From Frigoriglobus tundricola (GTDB lineage: Bacteria; Planctomycetota; Planctomycetia; Gemmatales; Gemmataceae), in the NCBI RefSeq assembly GCF_013128195.2, contig NZ_CP053452.2, positions 2,480,001-2,544,000 on the forward strand: a stretch of 64,000 nt of DNA, written 5' to 3'. The notes beneath the pieces were generated by a model that made no database searches, had not been told where the DNA came from, and was given only the letters and a program-made list of their open reading frames with translations. How positions within the stretch are numbered: the stretch's first letter is position 1; every line of letters starts with the position of its first letter. A program made the translations under genes and the position numbers. Of the stretch, positions 44,199 to 53,808 are shown in pieces.

Positions 44199-46687
44199 AT
44201 GGGCCCGACAACGGAACCGGCGGTACAGGTCGGTGTCGAACCGCGCCGCCTATTCGCCCGGTGGGGCGAGGGGGCGGCCGTCTTGCTGGTCGTCCTCGTG
44301 GCCGGTGGCACGCGCCTTTGGCACCTGGACCAGAACGGCTCCGGCAACGCGTACTACGCCGCCGCGGTGCGGAGCATGCTGGCAAGCGAGAGCAACTTCT
44401 TCTTCGGGGCGTTCGACCCCGTCGGGTACATCACAGTCGATAAACCGCCCGGAGCCTTGTGGGTCCAGGCCGCCAGCGCCAAGGTGTTCGGCTTTCGGGG
44501 CGTCGCCCTGCTCGCGCCGCAGGCCCTCATGGGAGTGGCTTCGGTGCTGGTAACCTACAGGCTCGTCCGCCGCCCCTTCGGTCCCGCGGCGGGACTACTG
44601 GCCGGACTCATCCTGGCGGTTACGCCGATCAGCGTCGCGGTCGATCGCGACAACCTGCCGGACACCGCGCTCGTCCTCGTTCTGTTGTTGGCCGCGCGGG
44701 CGTTGGCCCGTGCATCCGAAACCGGTCGCTGGCAGCCGCTGGTGCTCGCGACCGCGTTAGTGGGTGTCGGGTTCAACATCAAGATGCTCGCGGCTTTCGT
44801 CGTTCTGCCGACGTTCTATCTGGTTTACCTTCTCGCCGCGCCGGTTCGCTGGCGGGCGCGTGTGGCGCACCTCGCGGCGGCGACCGCGGTTCTCGTGATT
44901 GTGTCGTTGTCCTGGTCGGTGGCCGTCGAGTTGACACCCCCTGAGCAGCGCCCGTACATCGGCGGGTCGCGGACCAACTCGGCTCTGGAGCTGGCCCTGG
45001 GGTACAACGGGCTCGGCCGGGTCTTTGGCGGATCGGGGAACTTCAGTCCCGGTGCCGGTCCGCCCGGTGGCCTGCCGGGTCTCCCTGGCGGGGCACCAGG
45101 GGCGCAACCCCCTCCGCCCGCCGGCAACCCACCGGATGCAGTGCCGCCGACTGGACCGCTGCCCTTTCCGCTCGGGCCGCCGCCCGAAGGATTCCGCCCA
45201 CCGTTCCCCCCTGGCGGGCCGGGTGAGGGGGTCCCACCGTTCCCCCCTGGCGGGCCGGGTGAGGGGCTCCCGCCGTTCCCTCCAAAGGGCGCGTTCCCGC
45301 CCGATGAGCCGGGCGCCGGCCCGCCACCCTTCCTGCCTGGCGGTCCGCCAGGGGGGCACCGGTGCTTCCACCAGGTGCCGCCCCAGGCCCGGGCATGCCG
45401 GGCCCGGGTGGCGCTCCCGGTCCGGGCGCGCCACCCGGGCCGGGCGGCCCACCGGGATTCCCCGGGCGCGGTCCTGGTCCCGGCGCGCCGTTCGGTGGCA
45501 CCCCCGGCGTACTGCGGTTCGCCGGCGCGGGCATTGCCGGGCAAATTACCTGGCTGTTGCCGCTGGCGGTCGTAGGCGGGTGCGTGGCCGGCGTTCGGGC
45601 CGGGCGGCGGTGGCCGTTGGGGGCACAGCACATCGCCCTCCTGCTGTGGGGCGGGTGGCTCGGCACGCACTGGGTGGTGTTCAGCTTCGCCCGCGGCATT
45701 TTCCACGAGTACTACACAACGGTCATGGGGCCGGCCGTGGCCGCACTGGCCGGAGCGGGAACCGTTGCGCTCTGGCGGGAGTGGTTTGAAAGCGGCGGCC
45801 GGCGCGGGTTCCTGCCCACGGCCCTTTTTCTGACGGCGACCTGGGAAGCGTTCATCATCAACCGCGAACCCGAACTGCGCCGCTGGCTGTTGCCGGTTCT
45901 GGCCGCTGGAATCGCGTTCGGTCTCCTCGGCCCACTCGCCGTCCGCTGGTTAAAAGTCCGGCGGTGGGCCGGGCCGGGGGCACAGGTGGCGACCGCACTT
46001 GCCGTGCTGGTGCTGCTCGTCGCGCCGACGTGTTGGTCGGTTGCCGTGGTCGTGGCTCCGGGCAACCCCGTCATACCCAACGCCGACCCGACGGCCCTGG
46101 TCGGAAGCGAGAGGCGCGGACCGGGGCCGTTTCCGTTCGGCACGCGCCCCGGGGAAAACGACAAGCTGGTCGAGTTCCTCCGTGCGAACCGCCGCAACGA
46201 GCGGTTTCTGGTTGTTGCCGCGGAGAGCATGGCAGTGAGTTCCATCATCATCGAAACCGGCGAACCGGCGGTTTCACTGGGCGGGTTCATGGGGGCAGAC
46301 CCCACCGTTACCGAAGAGCAATTTGCCCAAATGGTGCGGGACGGAGTGGTCCGGTTCGTCCTGTCCGGCGGCCCCGCAGCGGGCATGCGACCACCGGGGG
46401 GCTTCCCGTTTCCACCCCCCGGTGGCGGACCGCCCGGCGGCCCCGGCAACTCTCCGATCATGGGATGGGTGCGGGCACACGGTAAGGAGGTCAATCCCGA
46501 CCTGTGGCGAACCGACGGCCCCGAGGGCGAACGGTCGCGGCGCCCCGGCCCGGGTGGGCCGCCGGGGTTTATGAACCGACTGTACGACTGCCGGCCGGAA
46601 CTCGGTCTGCTGGTCCCGGCCGCCGGAGCTGGCGGTGCCCGGTCGGACGCGCCCAACGGGCCGGCTCCGAATGGAGGGCAGAAGTGA
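44199..46687 (+). pseudogene. GT39-family membrane glycosyltransferase with a long Pro/Gly-rich insert; frameshift in a G6 tract
   Basis: Start ATG 44199 (GGAAAGG upstream). N-terminal part: several membrane helices and the family motifs LWHLDQNGSGNAYYAAAVRS, GYITVDKPPGALWVQAAS (Asp-Lys catalytic-loop region) and RPYIGGSRTNSALELALGYN. Then comes a low-complexity Pro/Gly insert (about 45050-45530), and the rest (QITWLLPLAVVGGCVAGVRA; GIFHEYYTTVMGPAVAALAG; FLVVAAESMAVSSIIIETG). The frame breaks at the G6 run 45351-45356; one more G restores an 830-codon frame including stop. This architecture (helices, Gly-rich insert, HxYY loop) is that of actinobacterial-type GT39/PMT_2 proteins using polyprenyl-phosphate sugars. 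The next gene encodes a DPM1-like GT2 that could make the donor. Read error is likely; phase variation is possible. Confidence 0.8.
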
Positions 46688-47739
46688 TGAAGCTTTCACT
46701 GATCATCCCCGTGTTCAACGAAAAAGAGGTTCTGCCGGTCCTCCTGGATGCCCTCCGGCCGGTGCTCGCCGGATTCAGATGCGACTACGAAATCGTTTTC
46801 ATTGATGACGGCAGTCGGGACGGAACCCGGCAGCTCTTGACCGCCGCCGCGGCGAGCGATCCACGAATCAAGGTGCTGGGCTTCAGCCGAAATTTCGGCC
46901 ACCAGGCCGCCATCACGGCGGGCCTGGACTTCGTCTCCGGGGATGCGGCGGTCGTGATGGACGCCGACCTCCAGGACCCGCCCGAATTGCTCCGTGACAT
47001 GGTGGGCCTGTTCGAGCAGGGGTTCGATGTGGTGTCCGCCCAGCGCACCGGGCGCGAGGGCGAAGGGCCGTTCAAGCGGTGGACGGCGGCCGCGTTCTAC
47101 CGGCTGATGCGGCGGGCGATCGACGAGCGCCTGCGCCCCCAGGTCGGTGACTTTCGCCTGTTCAGCCGGCGCGCCGTGCTGGCGCTCCGCGGGTTCCGCG
47201 AGCAACACCGGTTCATGCGGGGCTTGGTGGCGTGGCTCGGCTTAAAAGAAGCCATTCTGCCGTTCCACCGGCCCGCCCGGGCGGCCGGGACAACAAAGTA
47301 CCCGGCGTGGAAGATGGCCCGGTTCGCCTGGACCGCGATCTCGTCGTTTTCGGCGCTGCCGTTGAAGCTGAGTCTCGTTGGCGGCCTTCTCTTGACCGCT
47401 CTCGGGTTCCTCTACGGCGGGTTCGTGCTGTACGAGACGTTCGTATTGCAGACGACGGTCCGGGGGTGGGGCTCGCTGGTCTGCCTCCAACTGCTGTTCT
47501 CCGGGGCCACACTAACCGCCGTCGGGTTGGTGGGCGATTACGTGGGCCGGATCTACGAGGAACTCAAGGGCCGGCCCCTTTATGTCGTGTCGGAGGTGAC
47601 CAACCTCGCCCCGCCGGTGCTCCCGCCGCGCGGGGTCTGTGTCGCCCACGTCGGCGATCAGAACTCAAAGGCCGAGAGGGCCAAACACAGCGAACTCGCC
47701 GCGGCCGAAAATCTCACCCAGAACGGAGCCGGGTCGTGA
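46687..47739 (+). CDS. GT2 glycosyltransferase, polyprenyl-phosphate sugar synthase type (DPM1/GtrB-like)
   Basis: 350 residues. GT-A domain at 1-225: LIIPVFNEKEVLPVLLDALR, IVFIDDGSRDGTRQLL, GFSRNFGHQAAITAGLDFVS, AAVVMDADLQDPPELLRDMV (DxD metal site) and FRLFSRRAVLAL. Two C-terminal membrane helices follow (LKLSLVGGLLLTALGFLYGG; SLVCLQLLFSGATLTAVGLV) and then VGRIYEELKGRPLYVVSE, as in GtrB/DPM1 enzymes. It would load a sugar onto undecaprenyl phosphate at the inner membrane. It overlaps the GT39 stop (TGATG arrangement) and the next gene by 4 bp, so the three genes are coupled. The last ~35 residues are an unusual polar tail. Confidence 0.9.
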   Translation: MKLSLIIPVFNEKEVLPVLLDALRPVLAGFRCDYEIVFIDDGSRDGTRQLLTAAAASDPRIKVLGFSRNFGHQAAITAGLDFVSGDAAVVMDADLQDPPELLRDMVGLFEQGFDVVSAQRTGREGEGPFKRWTAAAFYRLMRRAIDERLRPQVGDFRLFSRRAVLALRGFREQHRFMRGLVAWLGLKEAILPFHRPARAAGTTKYPAWKMARFAWTAISSFSALPLKLSLVGGLLLTALGFLYGGFVLYETFVLQTTVRGWGSLVCLQLLFSGATLTAVGLVGDYVGRIYEELKGRPLYVVSEVTNLAPPVLPPRGVCVAHVGDQNSKAERAKHSELAAAENLTQNGAGS

Positions 47740-49265
47740 CACCACTCGTTGATCGCCCGCGCTACTTTGCGCTCGATTGTGTGCGGGCCGCTGCCATGCT
47801 TCTCGGTGTGGTCTACCACACGATACTCTTCCGGATGTTCGTCGCACCCATGCCGCCCGGCCCGCCCGGACCAGGAGGTCCGCCCGGAGCGTCGGGCCCG
47901 GCGGTCTGGCTACAGGACTGGCTGCACAGCTTCCGGATGCCGCTGTTCTTTTTGATCTCGGGCTTCTTCAGCGCGATGATGTTCGAGAAGTACGGTGCGG
48001 GCAAATACATGGGCCGGCGCTGGACGCGGATCGGCGTTCCGCTGGTCGTCGGATTATTTACGTTCGGCCCGTTGTACATCCTGACGCGGGACGCGGTGAC
48101 TTCGGGACCCGGCGGCGGTCCGGTTGGGGTGCCGTTCGGTCCGCCGCCCGTGGGAGGGAGCGGTGTACCTGGTCCGCCCCCAGGCTTTGGCTTGGGTGCT
48201 CCGGGCGGGATGCCGTTCGGCCCGCCCCCGGGCGGAAGTGTGGATGGGCCCGGAGGGGTGCCGTTCGGCCCGCCCCCGGGCGGTGGTCCGCGCGGGCCGT
48301 TCGGGGCGGGCGGTGGGGTGAGCGAACGCATCTTCGGGGCGTCCGACCGCTATTTCCATCTCAACCACCTTTGGTTTCTCTGGTACTTGCTCGTGTTCAT
48401 AACCCTCGCCCCACCGGTGGGGTGGTGCTTCGACCGAATCGGCCGCGGTCCCCTCGGCCGATGGCTCCGCGGCCCGCTTCTGTTCCCAGTGGTGCTGGGC
48501 ACGGTCGGCATCCCGGCACTGGTGGCCGCGGCCGGCCCGTTCGGTCGAGGGTTGGGACTCGTCCCGGCGATCTTTCGCGGGTTCCCGGATTTCCTCTGGC
48601 ACTTCGACGCCGACATGGCGTTTTACGCGATCGATTTCCTGGCCGGTTGGTGGCTGTTCCAGGGACGTGCGGCGCTCGCGGCGTTAGCCCGGTGGGGGTT
48701 TTTCAATCTCGCTTTGGGGATTGCGACGTTTGCGGCTTATGTGTCATTCGGTCCGGGCCTCGGTTTCCCCGGTCCCGGATCCGCACCGCAGCCCGATCCG
48801 AATCGGCTGATGTGGCTCGCCCTTTACAGTCTGAGTTCGGCGTTCACCGCTGTGGGGTTCATCGGCGTGTTTCAGCGGTGCCTCGATCGACCGACCCGCA
48901 CGGGGCGCTATCTGGCCGACACGGCCCTCTGGGTCTACTTGATTCACCAACCCCTGGTCATCGTCGGACTCGCCGTCGTCGGCCCGCTGCAGTTGCCCTG
49001 GTGGGTTCAGACGGCCGGCGTCGCGACGGGCGCGGTCGTCGGCGGGTTGCTCTTGTTTGAAGCAGTTGTCCGCCCCACTCCGCTCATGCGCCTCTTCGGT
49101 CCCACCATACGGGGTCAAACGGGCGACGTTGCGAGTGAAGTAGGATGCGAGGCGAACCGCGGCGGAAGCGATCCCCCGACGGCACCGAACTCGGATTCTC
49201 TCCGTTCAGTGGCTCAGGCCGTTGCCGCGCACGGAACGAGTGCCGGCACCTCGTCCGGCGACTGA
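47736..49265 (+). CDS. Acyltransferase-3 family membrane protein with Pro/Gly-rich insert
   Basis: 509 residues from GTG 47736, which overlaps the GT2 stop. Acyltransferase-3/OpgC-like membrane fold: RYFALDCVRAAAMLLGVVYH (His in TM1), WLHSFRMPLFFLISGFFSAM, RRWTRIGVPLVVGLFTFGPL, HLNHLWFLWYLLVFITLAPP and TALWVYLIHQPLVIVGLAVV. Residues about 115-195 are an extended Pro/Gly insert (repeats of GVPFGPPPGG), similar in style to that in the GT39 protein two genes upstream. It probably acetylates or succinylates a periplasmic glycan. The final ~45 residues look unnatural (CEANRGGSDPPTAPN), so the true stop may have been lost by an indel. Confidence 0.85.
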   Translation: MTPLVDRPRYFALDCVRAAAMLLGVVYHTILFRMFVAPMPPGPPGPGGPPGASGPAVWLQDWLHSFRMPLFFLISGFFSAMMFEKYGAGKYMGRRWTRIGVPLVVGLFTFGPLYILTRDAVTSGPGGGPVGVPFGPPPVGGSGVPGPPPGFGLGAPGGMPFGPPPGGSVDGPGGVPFGPPPGGGPRGPFGAGGGVSERIFGASDRYFHLNHLWFLWYLLVFITLAPPVGWCFDRIGRGPLGRWLRGPLLFPVVLGTVGIPALVAAAGPFGRGLGLVPAIFRGFPDFLWHFDADMAFYAIDFLAGWWLFQGRAALAALARWGFFNLALGIATFAAYVSFGPGLGFPGPGSAPQPDPNRLMWLALYSLSSAFTAVGFIGVFQRCLDRPTRTGRYLADTALWVYLIHQPLVIVGLAVVGPLQLPWWVQTAGVATGAVVGGLLLFEAVVRPTPLMRLFGPTIRGQTGDVASEVGCEANRGGSDPPTAPNSDSLRSVAQAVAAHGTSAGTSSGD

Positions 49266-50035
49266 AGTGGCCTGATTTGGTCGATGTGGCCGGGAACAAA
49301 TTTTTGAGCTTCCTGTCCGAAGACGAGTACCAGTTCGAGTTCGTGCCGCTCGGGCGGGACCGGTCCCTGGACGGGTTCATCGACTTCGAGGGGACGCCGT
49401 TCGACGGGCGCGTGCGGGAGGTCGTGCCGGTACTCGCCAGCCAGCGCGGGATGTCGTTTTCGTGGTCCTCGAGGAGCTGCCAGACCCGGACACACTGGGC
49501 GCTCAAGGAAAAGGCTCTCTTCGATGTCCTGGTGTCCGCGGGTGTAGCCGGCCCGTTCTTTGCGAACACCGGAGGGAAGTTGGGACGTGTCGAGGAAATG
49601 CGGTTCAAGGGGGCACTGTCATTTCCAGGTGAAAAGCGGCCCGACGTCGCTGCCGTAGCCGACGAACTCAAGAAGGTGCTTCCGAAGGGAACGGTCTTCT
49701 ACGACTTCGACTTTACTGCCCGACTCGCGCGCCCGAACTTGGACAGCCTGCTTCAACGGACTTACCTCAAGAACTCCGACTTGGTCGTGGTCTTCCTCTG
49801 CGGTGACTACGAACGAAAGATGTGGTGCGGAATCGAGTGGCGAGCGGTCTGTGCTATTGTCAATGATAAGAGCGACCATTCGGTCGTGCTCGTGAGGTTC
49901 GATCAGGCCGACATTCCTGGTGTGCTCCCACAAGACGGTTCCATCGACACCGAGAGTGCGAAGTTCACTCCGGTTCAAGCCGCACAGTTCATCCTCGAGT
50001 GCGTGCGACTGAACGAAGAGGCGGCGGCGAGCTAG
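49145..50035 (+). CDS. TIR-domain protein with uncertain N-terminal extension
   Basis: The C-terminal ~145 residues (from Met at 49598) form a TIR domain of the bacterial TIR_2 type: MRFKGALSFPGEKRPDVAAV, GTVFYDFDFTARLARPNLDS, LLQRTYLKNSDLVVVFLCGD and YERKMWCGIEWRAVCAIVND. The Glu in CGIEWRA is at the expected NAD-hydrolysis position. The frame is open back to 49145. NKFLSFLSEDEYQFEFVPLG RDRSLDGFIDFEG there resembles a restriction-endonuclease-like strand with a GxDG-type motif, but the stretch 49400-49590 reads poorly and may hold indels. It overlaps the acyltransferase 3' end. Bacterial TIR proteins are often abortive-infection effectors that consume NAD. No sensor partner is obvious, so it may be an orphan or a relic. 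Confidence 0.6.
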   Translation: MRGEPRRKRSPDGTELGFSPFSGSGRCRARNECRHLVRRLKWPDLVDVAGNKFLSFLSEDEYQFEFVPLGRDRSLDGFIDFEGTPFDGRVREVVPVLASQRGMSFSWSSRSCQTRTHWALKEKALFDVLVSAGVAGPFFANTGGKLGRVEEMRFKGALSFPGEKRPDVAAVADELKKVLPKGTVFYDFDFTARLARPNLDSLLQRTYLKNSDLVVVFLCGDYERKMWCGIEWRAVCAIVNDKSDHSVVLVRFDQADIPGVLPQDGSIDTESAKFTPVQAAQFILECVRLNEEAAAS

Positions 50036-50875
50036 AGCTTGACGGCCGAGTTGCTGCTGCCGTCGATTCGGACGCCGGGAGGCGGAGAGATTGGCAAATT
50101 TTTGGCAAAGTCTTTGCCCACATCACCGCCGTGTGGCCACAATAAATCCTAAAGGCGAGATTGGCAGCAAATACTGATATCTCCGCAACTTGCCGTGTCA
50201 TCCCAACGCGACATCTGTGTGTCATTGTGGCAGACGAACCAGCTTGAGGGGCTGGCGGGATCAATCCGGGGAAGCCTCAGGTCCTGCCTCCGGCGCTATG
50301 GTCACGTAAGGGTTTACGGTGTTCCTGCCGTGCACCCTTTTTTCTTTGCCCCAACCGCCTGGGGAAAAATTAGGGACCGGACTTCCCTCTCATTGCGATG
50401 ACGTTGCTCTCACCGGGGGCAACCTATGGCGCCTCTCCAACTCCGCAACAGCGCGTACCACGTTGTGTTCATGTACGTGGGTCGCAAGCACAACTTCTCC
50501 TCGATGCCCGGGACAAGCCGACTGCCGACCCCCTCTGTGGGGACGTCGAAAAGACTCTCATGCTTATCGGCCAGTGTGTCTTGGGCCTGCTTGTCGGGAC
50601 CGACTTGGCCGGCCGATCGCTCAGGCGACCGTTCGGCGAGCCGAGCATGATGGCTACTGTTTGAGCATGATCGGGACAGCGTCCGGGCGCGAACGCGTTG
50701 CAGGCGATCATCCGCGGGGTGTTTTGTGATCTCACAGCCGAATCGGCGGCCCAGAGGCGTTCATTTGGATTAGATTGGGGCATACCGATTTGCGGGCGCC
50801 GGCCGGGGAGGTACACTGTGCGGTGGCCCAGCCCGACTCGCAACCTACGCGGATCGGGCCGCACCGGAGATCCCC
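50036..50875. other. 840-bp gap without a convincing gene
   Basis: Several short frames exist, none with a ribosome site and family features. One short plus-strand reading at about 50450-50480 (SAYHVVFMYVG) faintly recalls an IS200-type motif but is isolated. The last 60 bp upstream of 50876 are the likely promoter region of the ankyrin/PQQ gene. Confidence 0.4.
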
Positions 50876-53014
50876 ATGAACAAGTGGACCGCCGTCGCCC
50901 TCGCTCTGGTTCTCGCCGGGACCCACGGGGCCGCTGAAGACACGCCGTCCGGCCTATTCGCCGCCGCCCGCAAGGGGGATGCCGCCGCCGTCCGCCAACT
51001 CCTCGCCGCCGGAGCCGATCCCAACGCCAAGACCGAGTACGGGGTCACGGCCCTCCACTACGCCGCCGACCGGGGCCACCTCGACGTCGTTCGTCTGCTC
51101 CTCGATCGGAAGGCGGATCCCAACGCCAAGGACAACTTCTACTCCGCCACCCCGCTCACCTGGGCGACCACGCGCGGGCACGCCAAGGTCGCGGGGGTGC
51201 TCATCGACGGTGGCGCCACCGGCGGCGAGGGCATGCTCGTGTCCGCCGCCCGCGGCGGCGAGGTCGAACTGGTGAAAGTGCTCCTGGAGAAGGCGAAACC
51301 GAAGCCCGAGACGCTCACCGCGGCACTGCGGGTCAGCACCAAGGACGAGGTGACGGAGCTGCTCAAGCGGGCGGGCGCAAAGCCGCCCGCGCCCCGCCCG
51401 ATACCGGACAAGCTGGACGACCTGACCGGTTACGCCGGAACGTACAAGAACGCCGAGGTGGGCGAACTGAAGCTGACGGCGAAGGATGGGGCATTGACCG
51501 TCGAGGCCGAGGGCCGGCGACTGATGACCCTCACCCGCGACACGGGCGAGAAGTTCACGGCCGAGGGGTCCGCGGCAACGGCCACCTTCACACGGTCCGC
51601 CGGCAAGGTCTCCGGGTTCGACTTCGCCGCCGAGAAGCAGTCGGTCCGGACCTTCGCACGGGTCGAACCCGACGCCACAGGCACCCAGGCCAAGAAGCCC
51701 CCAGCGGGTGCGGCCGACCCGGCGCCGGACGTGAAAGCGGTAGCCCACTGGCCACAGTTTCGTGGGATCGGGGCGGCCGGGGTCGCCGACGGGCAGTTCC
51801 CACCGACGAACTTCGACGTTCCCAAGGGGAAGAACGTCCGGTGGAAGACGCCGCTCTCGGGACTCGGGCACTCCTGCCCAGTGATCTGGGGCGACCGGGT
51901 GTTCCTGACCGCCGCGGTCGGCAACCCGAAGGCCACCCTCAGGCCCGGCCAGTACGGGGACGTGGACTCGGTCAAGGAAGACATGGAGCACGAGTGGCAC
52001 GTCCTGTGTCTCGACAAGAGGACCGGCAAGATCCTGTGGGACACGGTCGCCTGCCGCGGCGTGCCGAAAGTGAAGCGCCACCTCAAGGGGACGCACGCGA
52101 ACGCCACGCCGGCGACCGACGGCACCCGCCTGGTCGTCAACTTCGGGGCCGAGGGCCTGTACTGCTTTGACTTCGATGGCAAGCAACTGTGGAAGCGTGA
52201 TCTCGGCAAACTCGAGAGCGGGTGGTTCTACGACCCCGACTACGAGTGGGGGTTCGGCAGTTCGCCGGTCATCCGCAAGGGCCGGTGCTACATCCAGTGC
52301 GACGCCGGTAAGAACTCGTTTCTGGGGGCTTACGCCCTGGCCGACGGCTCGGAGGTCTGGATGGTGAAACGGGACGAGCCACCGACGTGGGGTACGCCGA
52401 CCGTCATCGATGGGCCTGACCGCGCCGAACTGGTCGCGACCGGGACGAAGTTTGCTCGCGGCTACGACCCGGAGACCGGGAAGGAGCTGTGGCGTGTCGG
52501 GCGGCTGTCCGAGATCAGCGTCCCGACCCCGTTCCTGTTCGAGGGGCGAATCGTGGTGTGCAGCGGGTACCGGCCGGTCCAGCCGATCTTTGCCATCAAG
52601 CCCGGGGCATCCGGCGACCTCTCTCCGAAAGCCGGCGAGACGACATCGGCCGGGGTGGCGTGGTCGACGCGCTCGGGCGGCTCGTATCTGCCGACCCCAG
52701 TCGGCTACAAGGGCCACCTGTACGTGCTGTCGAACAGCGGGCTCCTGGCCTGTTACGACATGAAGACGGGGAAGCGGCTGTACAACGAGCGCGTCGGCGG
52801 GTCCAGCTACACCGCGTCGCCGGTGGCGGCGGACGGCCGCATTTACTGCGTCGGCGAGACGGACGGGGTGCGGGTCGTGGGCGCCGGTCCGGATTTCGAA
52901 CTGCTGGCGGTCAACCCGGTCGGTGAGACGTGCCTGGCAAGCCCGGCGATCGCCGACGGAATGCTGTTCGTGCGGACCGAGCGGCATCTGATCGCCCTCG
53001 GTGTCCCCCGGTGA
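50876..53014 (+). CDS. Secreted ankyrin-repeat / PQQ-type beta-propeller protein
   Basis: 712 residues. Signal peptide MNKWTAVALALVLAGTHGAA. Ankyrin repeats at about 25-175 (GLFAAARKGDAAAVRQLLAA GADPNAK; YGVTALHYAADRGHLDVVRL; ATPLTWATTRGHAKVAGVLI). A middle beta domain (about 180-265: GYAGTYKNAEVGELKLTAKD) is followed by a PQQ-like eight-blade propeller from about 285 to the end, with blade motifs LCLDKRTGKILWDTVACRG, YCFDFDGKQLWKRDLGKL, GYDPETGKELWRVGRLSE and ACYDMKTGKRLYNERVGG. Such planctomycete propellers are usually exported and non-enzymatic. The ankyrin fusion suggests protein binding outside the cytoplasm. GGAG precedes the ATG by six bases. Single-gene unit. Confidence 0.85.
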   Translation: MNKWTAVALALVLAGTHGAAEDTPSGLFAAARKGDAAAVRQLLAAGADPNAKTEYGVTALHYAADRGHLDVVRLLLDRKADPNAKDNFYSATPLTWATTRGHAKVAGVLIDGGATGGEGMLVSAARGGEVELVKVLLEKAKPKPETLTAALRVSTKDEVTELLKRAGAKPPAPRPIPDKLDDLTGYAGTYKNAEVGELKLTAKDGALTVEAEGRRLMTLTRDTGEKFTAEGSAATATFTRSAGKVSGFDFAAEKQSVRTFARVEPDATGTQAKKPPAGAADPAPDVKAVAHWPQFRGIGAAGVADGQFPPTNFDVPKGKNVRWKTPLSGLGHSCPVIWGDRVFLTAAVGNPKATLRPGQYGDVDSVKEDMEHEWHVLCLDKRTGKILWDTVACRGVPKVKRHLKGTHANATPATDGTRLVVNFGAEGLYCFDFDGKQLWKRDLGKLESGWFYDPDYEWGFGSSPVIRKGRCYIQCDAGKNSFLGAYALADGSEVWMVKRDEPPTWGTPTVIDGPDRAELVATGTKFARGYDPETGKELWRVGRLSEISVPTPFLFEGRIVVCSGYRPVQPIFAIKPGASGDLSPKAGETTSAGVAWSTRSGGSYLPTPVGYKGHLYVLSNSGLLACYDMKTGKRLYNERVGGSSYTASPVAADGRIYCVGETDGVRVVGAGPDFELLAVNPVGETCLASPAIADGMLFVRTERHLIALGVPR

Positions 53015-53249
53015 GGACCGGCATTAAAGACGCTCTGGAAGGTCGGTCGGCAGGATAGGCTCCGGGGATTGGAACAACGGAAACGAAATGGGTCAAGAGC
53101 GCGGGTGACAGCACTTCGCCTCCGGCCCCAATGGGACCGGACGTAATCCCCTCCGGAATGGCTTTCGCAATGCGACCACAACGCCACCGGAGCGATATCC
53201 CCAAATTCTATGCCAGCGTGATATTTGAGAGGCGGCGTGAGAAAAGATG

Positions 53250-53279
53250 AACCCCGCAAGTGCTTGCACTTGCGGGGTT
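53250..53279 (-). terminator. tRNA-type terminator next to a tRNA-Asp remnant
   Basis: 13-bp perfect stem AACCCCGCAAGTG / CACTTGCGGGGTT with loop CTTG. It lies 10 bp beyond the tRNA-Asp 3' half in the same orientation as the tRNA, just as the tRNA-Ala terminator sits beyond its gene. Confidence 0.7.
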
Positions 53280-53288
53280 TGTGTTGAG

Positions 53289-53332
<44 letters not shown>

Positions 53333-53808
53333 TAGGCCTCTCTGGATTCAGACACACTTCGGTCACAGTGCAATCATGCTGCATTTTCCTTGGTTTTTCT
53401 GGAGAATCTACAGTTCCAGCTTCGGCCATCCGCGGGTGACATTGCGTTCACATGGATCAATATTATCCCCAAATTATCCCCAAGCGGAGCTGCGAGGGTG
53501 CACTCGGTTCCTGTTGAACGCCGAGAACGAACTCTGCAGCGCTGCCACCCGTTCTCAACCACCACTGGATTGGCCGCAAAAGCCGCCAAGGATGAGTAGA
53601 GATCGAAAGCAACAACTCAAGATTGAGCTTGCGCGAGTCTTGGTACGGCAGAGTGCTATTCTCAAGCCGCGAGGCGAGTAAGCGATTGGAGTGTTTGGCT
53701 CCGACACAAGCGGTCGATCTATCGGTTCGCGTTCAAATCTGTTCTCCCAATTGTAAGCTAACGGCTGACTGGGTTACTCCTTTCTCAAGCTTGGGAGAAT
53801 GTCGTGTC
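53333..53808. other. 475-bp gap, no gene seen
   Basis: Lower GC than its surroundings; lies between the tRNA-Asp scar and the 3' end of the WD40 gene. No supported frame, RNA or repeat found beyond the scar itself. Confidence 0.4.

Noticed and set aside
50398..50664. Short frames with an IS200-like word (SAYHVVFMYVG)
   Set aside because: The match is a few residues in one frame while the rest of that frame lacks the family; chance is likely.
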